From assembly GCA_934589525.1 (NCBI GenBank), contig CAKTOB010000025.1, positions 1 to 30,692 of the forward strand: 30,692 nt of DNA, written 5' to 3'. The position numbers and the translations under genes are program-made. Source of the stretch: an uncultured Oscillospiraceae bacterium. Lineage in GTDB: Bacteria > Bacillota > Clostridia > Oscillospirales > Oscillospiraceae. Position 1 is the first letter of the stretch, and each line of letters starts with the position of its first letter. Below the pieces are notes generated by a model. The model was not told the DNA's origin and did no database searches. It worked only from the letters and a program-made list of their open reading frames with translations. Positions 26,277-30,692 of this stretch are shown piece by piece.

Positions 26277-29200
26277 TTATTCTTCAAACGTGTCAGGATC
26301 GGACTCGTCCAGATCGCTGAATACGTTCATAATATCCTCAGGGCCGTCCTCGTCAATGACGAAACCGGCATCCAGCACCTCATTGGTGTCACCCACAACA
26401 ACGTCCTCGTTGTCGCTGCCGGAGGTGTAGACCACATCTTCATCGTCGTCATCCTCACGCAGCTCGATTTCGTTGCCCTGCTCGTCCAGCACCCGGATGT
26501 CCAGGCACAGAGCCTGCAGTTCCTTTACCAGAACCTTGAAGGATTCCGGCACGCCGGGCTTGGGAATATTGGCACCCTTTACAATGGCCTCGTAGGTCTT
26601 CACACGACCGGTCACGTCGTCGGACTTGACGGTCAGGATCTCCTGCAGGGTGTAAGCGGCGCCGTAGGCTTCCAGGGCCCAGACTTCCATTTCGCCGAAA
26701 CGCTGGCCGCCGAACTGGGCCTTGCCGCCCAAGGGCTGCTGGGTGACCAGTGCGTAGGGACCGGTGGAACGGGCGTGGATCTTATCATCAACCAGGTGGT
26801 GGAGCTTCAGGTAGTAGGGGTAACCAACGGTGACCAGGTTGTCAAAGGGCTCGCCGGTACGGCCGTCATAGAGGACGGTCTTGCCGTCTTCCCGCAGGCC
26901 TGCCAGCTTCAGGGTATCCCGGATGTCTTTCTCGTTGGCGCCGTCAAATACGGGGGTAGCGACCTTCCAGCCCAGGGCACGGGCAGCGTAGCCCAGGTGG
27001 ACTTCCAGAACCTGTCCGATGTTCATACGGGAAGGAACGCCCAGGGGGTTCAGCACGATGTCCAGAGGGGTGCCATCCGGCAGGAAGGGCATATCCTCCT
27101 CCGGCAGAACACGGGACACAACGCCCTTGTTGCCGTGACGACCGGCCATCTTATCGCCCACGGAGATCTTTCTCTTCTGGGCAATGGAGACCCGGACGGA
27201 CTTGGTAACGCCGGGGGCCAGCTCGTCAGAGTTCTCTCTGGTAAAGACCTTTACATCTACAACGATGCCGCTTTCGCCGTGGGGCACCTTCAAAGAGGTA
27301 TCCCGGACTTCTCTGGCCTTTTCGCCAAAGATGGCCCGCAGCAGCCGCTCCTCGGGGGTCAGCTCGGTTTCGCCCTTGGGGGTGACCTTGCCTACCAGAT
27401 AGTCGCCGGAGTGGACCTCCGCACCTACCCGGATAATGCCGTTTTCGTCCAGATCCTTCAGGGTGTCCTCACCGACGTTGGGAATATCCCGGGTGATCTC
27501 TTCCGGTCCCAGCTTGGTGTCCCGGGCCTCGGTCTCGTGCTCCTCAATATGAATAGAGGTGAACACGTCCTCCCGGACCAGCCGCTCGTTCAGCAGAATG
27601 GCGTCCTCGTAGTTGTAGCCTTCCCAGGTCACGAAGCCGATGAGCACGTTCTTGCCCAGGGCCACTTCGCCGCCGGAGCAGGAGGGGCCGTCGGCCACGA
27701 TTTCCTGAGCCTCTACCCGCTCACCGACCACCACACCGGGCCGCTGGTTGATGCAGGTACCGGCATTGGACCGGGCGAACTTGGTCAGCCGCATGGTCTC
27801 GGTCTCGCCGTCGTCATAGCGCAGGGAGATGGAGTCGGCGGACACGGCGGTGACAACGCCGGCCTTCTTGGCCTTCAGGCAGACCTCGGAGTCTACGGCG
27901 GCCTTGTGCTCGATGCCGGTGGCAACGACGGGAGGCTCGGTGGTCAGCAGAGGCACGGCCTGACGCTGCATGTTGGCGCCCATCAGGGCACGGTTGGCGT
28001 CGTCGTTCTGCAGGAAGGGAATGAAGGAAGTCGCAATGGAAATCATCATTCTGGGGGAAACGTCAATGTAGTCAATGACGTTCCGGTCCACTTCGATGAT
28101 CTCGTTGCGGTGGCGGCAGGTAATACGGGCATTGGCCAGGCAGCCGTTCTCGTCCAGAGGCTCGTTGGCCTGACCAACGTAGAAATCGTCTTCCACGTCG
28201 GCGGTCATGTACTCCACGTCCTTGGTCACAAAGCCGGTGGCCTTGTCCACCTTCCGGTAGGGAGCCTCTACGAAGCCGTATTCATTGATCTTGGCAAAGG
28301 TGGCCAGATAGTTGATCAGGCCGATGTTGGGACCTTCAGGGGTCTCGATGGGGCACATACGGCCATAGTGGGTGTAGTGAATGTCTCGGACATCAAAGGA
28401 AGCCCGGTCACGGCTCAGACCGCCGGGGCCCAGAGCGGACAGACGGCGCTTGTGGGTCAGCTCGGCCAGAGGGTTATTCTGGTCCATGAACTGGCTCAGA
28501 GGGGAAGAGCCGAAGAATTCCTTGATGACGGCGGTCACAGGCCGAATGTTGATCAGGGTCTGGGGGGTCACGGAATCCAGGTCCTGAACGGTCATCCGCT
28601 CCCGGATCACCCGCTCCAGACGGGAGAAGCCGATGCGGAACTGGTTCTGCAGCAGCTCGCCCACGCAGCGCAGACGGCGGTTGCCCAGGTGGTCAATGTC
28701 GTCGGGGACGCCAACGCCCATGGCCACGCAGTTCAGGTAGTTGATGGAAGCCATAATGTCTTCCACGGTGATATGGTTGGGGATCAGGTCGTTCATCCGG
28801 TCGGCAATGGCGGTCTTCCAGTCGCCGTCGGCGCCCAGGGTTTCCACCATTTCCTTCAGGACCTTGAAGCAGACCTTTTCCTTGATGCCGTATTCGGCGG
28901 GGTCAAAGTTCACAAAACCGGCCATGTCTACCATGCCGTTGGAGAAGACCTTCACATTCTGGTCGCCCACCTTGATGACGGCCTCGTTCACGCCCCGGGC
29001 AGACAGTTCATGGGCCTGGGCACGGGAGATGAAGTCGCCGGGCATGACCAGGATTTCGCCGGTCATGGGGTCGGCAATGGGCTCGGCGGCCTCCTGGCCG
29101 GACAGACGGGACCAGATGTCCATCTTCTTATTGAACTTATACCGGCCCACCTTGCTCACATCGTAGCGATGGGGGTCAAACAGCAGGCCTTCCAGGTGGG

Positions 29201-29969
29201 CAGTCGCGGTCTCCACCGTGGGAGGCTCACCGGGACGCAGACGGCGGTAGATTTCCAAGAGAGCCTCTTCCCGGGTCTTGCAGGGGTCTTTTTCCAGAGA
29301 GGCAATGATTCTGGGGTCTTCGCCGAACATGGCCTTGATCTGCTCGTCGGTCTGAACGCCCAGGGCACGGATCAGGCTGGTGATGGGAATTTTCCGGTTC
29401 TTGTCGATCCGGACCCAGAAAACGTCGGCGTTGTCGGTCTCATATTCCAGCCAGGCACCGCGGTAAGGGATCACCGTGGCGGTGTAGGTGTGCTGGTCCG
29501 CCTTGTCCACCTCGTGGCCGTAGTACATGCCGGGGGAACGGACGATCTGAGAAATAATGACGCGCTCCGCGCCGTTGATCACAAAGGTGCCGCCATTGGT
29601 CATCACGGGGAAATCGCCCATGAAGATGTCCTGCTCGGTGATCACCTCTGTTTCGGTGTTGCGCAGACGGACCCGCACCTTGATGGGCTTTGCGTAGGTG
29701 GCATCCCGCTCCTTGCATTCCTCGATGGTATACTTGGGTTTGTCTTCCATGGTGTAGTCCAGGAAGCTCAGCTCCAGTTTACCGGAGAAATCGGTAATGG
29801 TGCCCACGTCCTTGAAAACCTCCCGCAGGCCTTCCTCCAGGAACCACTGATAGGAGTCCTTCTGGATTTTCAGCATGTTGGGGATTTCCAGGATCTCTTC
29901 ATACTTCGCGTAGGATTTACGCATGGTCTTGCCGAACTTAACGTCCTTGACCATTGCCATATGGATCAT
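26277..29969 (-). CDS. rpoB: RNA polymerase beta subunit
   Basis: This is the RNA polymerase second-largest subunit, about 1230 residues. The rifampicin region reads [18 protein letters not shown] followed by LSALGPGG, with the usual Asp, His and Ser, so it looks rifampicin-sensitive. Downstream landmarks include [26 protein letters not shown] and the C-terminal [20 protein letters not shown] short acidic C-terminal tail follows (DDDDEDVV and beyond). The start is uncertain: a GTG at 29972 and ATGs at 29969, 29960 and 29954 are all in frame. ATG at 29969 is chosen for its distance from GAAAGG. It is co-transcribed with rpoC. Confidence 0.97.
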   Translation of the reverse strand: MIHMAMVKDVKFGKTMRKSYAKYEEILEIPNMLKIQKDSYQWFLEEGLREVFKDVGTITDFSGKLELSFLDYTMEDKPKYTIEECKERDATYAKPIKVRVRLRNTETEVITEQDIFMGDFPVMTNGGTFVINGAERVIISQIVRSPGMYYGHEVDKADQHTYTATVIPYRGAWLEYETDNADVFWVRIDKNRKIPITSLIRALGVQTDEQIKAMFGEDPRIIASLEKDPCKTREEALLEIYRRLRPGEPPTVETATAHLEGLLFDPHRYDVSKVGRYKFNKKMDIWSRLSGQEAAEPIADPMTGEILVMPGDFISRAQAHELSARGVNEAVIKVGDQNVKVFSNGMVDMAGFVNFDPAEYGIKEKVCFKVLKEMVETLGADGDWKTAIADRMNDLIPNHITVEDIMASINYLNCVAMGVGVPDDIDHLGNRRLRCVGELLQNQFRIGFSRLERVIRERMTVQDLDSVTPQTLINIRPVTAVIKEFFGSSPLSQFMDQNNPLAELTHKRRLSALGPGGLSRDRASFDVRDIHYTHYGRMCPIETPEGPNIGLINYLATFAKINEYGFVEAPYRKVDKATGFVTKDVEYMTADVEDDFYVGQANEPLDENGCLANARITCRHRNEIIEVDRNVIDYIDVSPRMMISIATSFIPFLQNDDANRALMGANMQRQAVPLLTTEPPVVATGIEHKAAVDSEVCLKAKKAGVVTAVSADSISLRYDDGETETMRLTKFARSNAGTCINQRPGVVVGERVEAQEIVADGPSCSGGEVALGKNVLIGFVTWEGYNYEDAILLNERLVREDVFTSIHIEEHETEARDTKLGPEEITRDIPNVGEDTLKDLDENGIIRVGAEVHSGDYLVGKVTPKGETELTPEERLLRAIFGEKAREVRDTSLKVPHGESGIVVDVKVFTRENSDELAPGVTKSVRVSIAQKRKISVGDKMAGRHGNKGVVSRVLPEEDMPFLPDGTPLDIVLNPLGVPSRMNIGQVLEVHLGYAARALGWKVATPVFDGANEKDIRDTLKLAGLREDGKTVLYDGRTGEPFDNLVTVGYPYYLKLHHLVDDKIHARSTGPYALVTQQPLGGKAQFGGQRFGEMEVWALEAYGAAYTLQEILTVKSDDVTGRVKTYEAIVKGANIPKPGVPESFKVLVKELQALCLDIRVLDEQGNEIELREDDDDEDVVYTSGSDNEDVVVGDTNEVLDAGFVIDEDGPEDIMNVFSDLDESDPDTFEE

Positions 29970-30123
29970 CACAGCCTTTCATCCGAATGTGTGTTGTTGA
30001 TACGCTCGGAGACGTTGTCAAATTTGCTAAACTTCCCTATTGACTTTCGCCCCGCCCTGTGGTAAAATGACCATGTTAGAGGGAGAATCCACTAATAGGC
30101 GCACTGCCACAGTATGGACTTTC

Positions 30124-30158
30124 ATTATAACCGATGGCATCTTTTTTGTCAATCGGTT
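30124..30158 (-). promoter_or_regulatory. Consensus promoter of rpoBC
   Basis: On the minus strand -35 TTGACA (30147-30152), a 17-base spacer and -10 TATAAT (30124-30129), all at consensus. A 7-bp inverted repeat AACCGAT/ATCGGTT (30129-30135, 30152-30158) spans the two boxes. The leader to rpoB is about 145 bases and can pair CTGTGG (30057-30062) with CCACAG (30107-30112). Confidence 0.85.
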
Positions 30159-30185
30159 TTTTTGTTTTTATACCCCTTTTTTGTC

Positions 30186-30220
30186 AAAAACCCGCCGCCT
30201 CCCATGCCAGGAGACGGCGG
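30186..30220 (-). terminator. Terminator of an upstream gene beyond the window
   Basis: On the minus strand CCGCCGTCTCC pairs with GGAGGCGGCGG (30210-30220 with 30192-30202, one G-U pair), followed by GTTTTTG. It stops minus-strand transcripts entering from the right, before the rpoB promoter. The repeat array at 30244-30692 would then be in the 3' UTR of that unseen gene. Confidence 0.8.
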
Positions 30221-30243
30221 TTCGCATTTTCACTCAAAGCAGA

Positions 30244-30367
30244 TGTAGCGGCGGCAACCTGCCGCCAACCGGTCCGGAGGGCCGGAACCGTGGTACATTC
30301 GTATCCGTAACATCCCAGGTGCCAGCCCCTGACGGGGCTGGATGGCGTTGGGTCAACGCCGCTACAT
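30244..30367 (+). repeat. Modules B and C, diverged copy next to the tandem array
   Basis: Module B (30244-30299) has GGCGGCA/TGCCGCC and CCGGTCC/GGGCCGG stems. Module C (30308-30367) has CCAGCCCC/GGGGCTGG and GGCGTTG/CAACGCC stems, ending CGCTACAT. This looks like an older relative of the 148-bp units that follow. Confidence 0.75.
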
Positions 30368-30692
30368 CGGGTTTACCGTTAGACGTACCGGGTGTAGCGG
30401 CGGCAACCTGCCGCCACCCGGCCGCAAGGCCGCTCGTTGGCCGTTCGCATTCGTAACATCCAACGGAGCCAGCCCCTCGCCGGGGCTGGATGGCGATGAA
30501 TCATCGCCGCTACATCGGGTTTACCGTTAGACGTACCGGGTGTAGCGGCGGCAACCTGCCGCCACCCGGCCGTAAGGCCACTCGTTGGACGTTCGTATCC
30601 ATAGCATCCCACGGTGCCAGCCCCTCGCCGGGGCTGGATGGCGATGAATCATCGCCGCTACATCGGGTTTACCGTTAGACGTACCGGGTGTA
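30368..30692 (+). repeat. 148-bp tandem repeat array, cut by the window end
   Basis: Two full units (30368-30515 and 30516-30663) and the start of a third (30664-30692) repeat with an exact 148-bp period. Each unit contains four possible hairpins: GGCGGCA/TGCCGCC; GGCC with a GNRA loop (GCAA in unit 1, GTAA in unit 2); CCAGCCCC/GGGGCTGG; and GGCGATG/CATCGCC. The period is not a multiple of three and stop codons occur, so the array is non-coding. Confidence 0.9.

Noticed and set aside
30368..30692. CRISPR array
   Set aside because: The whole 148-bp period is repeated, with no unique spacers and no cas genes nearby.

Overview
The window looks like a chromosomal segment from a moderately GC-rich Gram-positive bacterium of the class Clostridia, probably Oscillospiraceae-like. 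The evidence is AGGAGG-type ribosome binding sites, several TTG/GTG starts, the rpoB-rpoC and L7Ae-rpsL-rpsG-fusA-tuf gene blocks in Firmicutes order, a CUT1 sugar ABC cassette without its own ATPase, and gut-Clostridia-style intergenic repeats. The family assignment is inference. Nearly every gene is on the minus strand; the one clear plus-strand gene is a polytopic membrane protein at 19452-20984. I saw no tRNA, rRNA, CRISPR array, transposase or phage gene.

Layout, left to right. (1) 1-365: dispersed palindromic repeats. (2) 366-5567: a compact type IV pilus operon, read from the right as pilB-pilT-pilC-pilin-pilin, from a promoter at 5666-5694. (3) 5740-6428: a gene-poor repeat island. 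(4) 6466-8526: an EF-G-like GTPase that lacks the usual G3 histidine. (5) 8844-13216: a sugar-acid uptake and cleavage operon (binding lipoprotein, two permeases, N-acetylneuraminate-lyase-like aldolase) with an internal terminator after the binding-protein gene. (6) 13217-14430: a second gene-free island of nested inverted repeats and heptad arrays. (7) 14432-19269: the translation operon rplGB-rpsL-rpsG-fusA-tuf, from a perfect consensus promoter at 19280-19307, with a separate promoter for tuf. (8) 19452-22408: a convergent pair of uncharacterised membrane-protein genes sitting where rpoC normally meets the L7Ae gene. (9) 22562-29969: rpoB-rpoC with its own perfect consensus promoter and no rplJL next door. 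(10) 30240-30692: an array of hairpin-rich 148-bp tandem repeats running off the window end.

How the genes work together. The pilus operon supplies both motor ATPases, the platform protein and two paralogous pilins; the N-terminal motifs of PilB suggest control by cyclic di-GMP. The ABC cassette would import an oligosaccharide or sialic-acid-like substrate, and the lyase-like enzyme would cleave the product. The rest is core transcription and translation.

The least explained signals are: hairpin repeat modules with compensatory base changes between copies; inverted repeats placed over core promoter elements of at least three unrelated operons; the histidine-less EF-G paralogue; a zinc-ribbon/transmembrane protein with three aromatic-rich external repeats; and a 41-codon ORF with a consensus ribosome binding site upstream of pilB.
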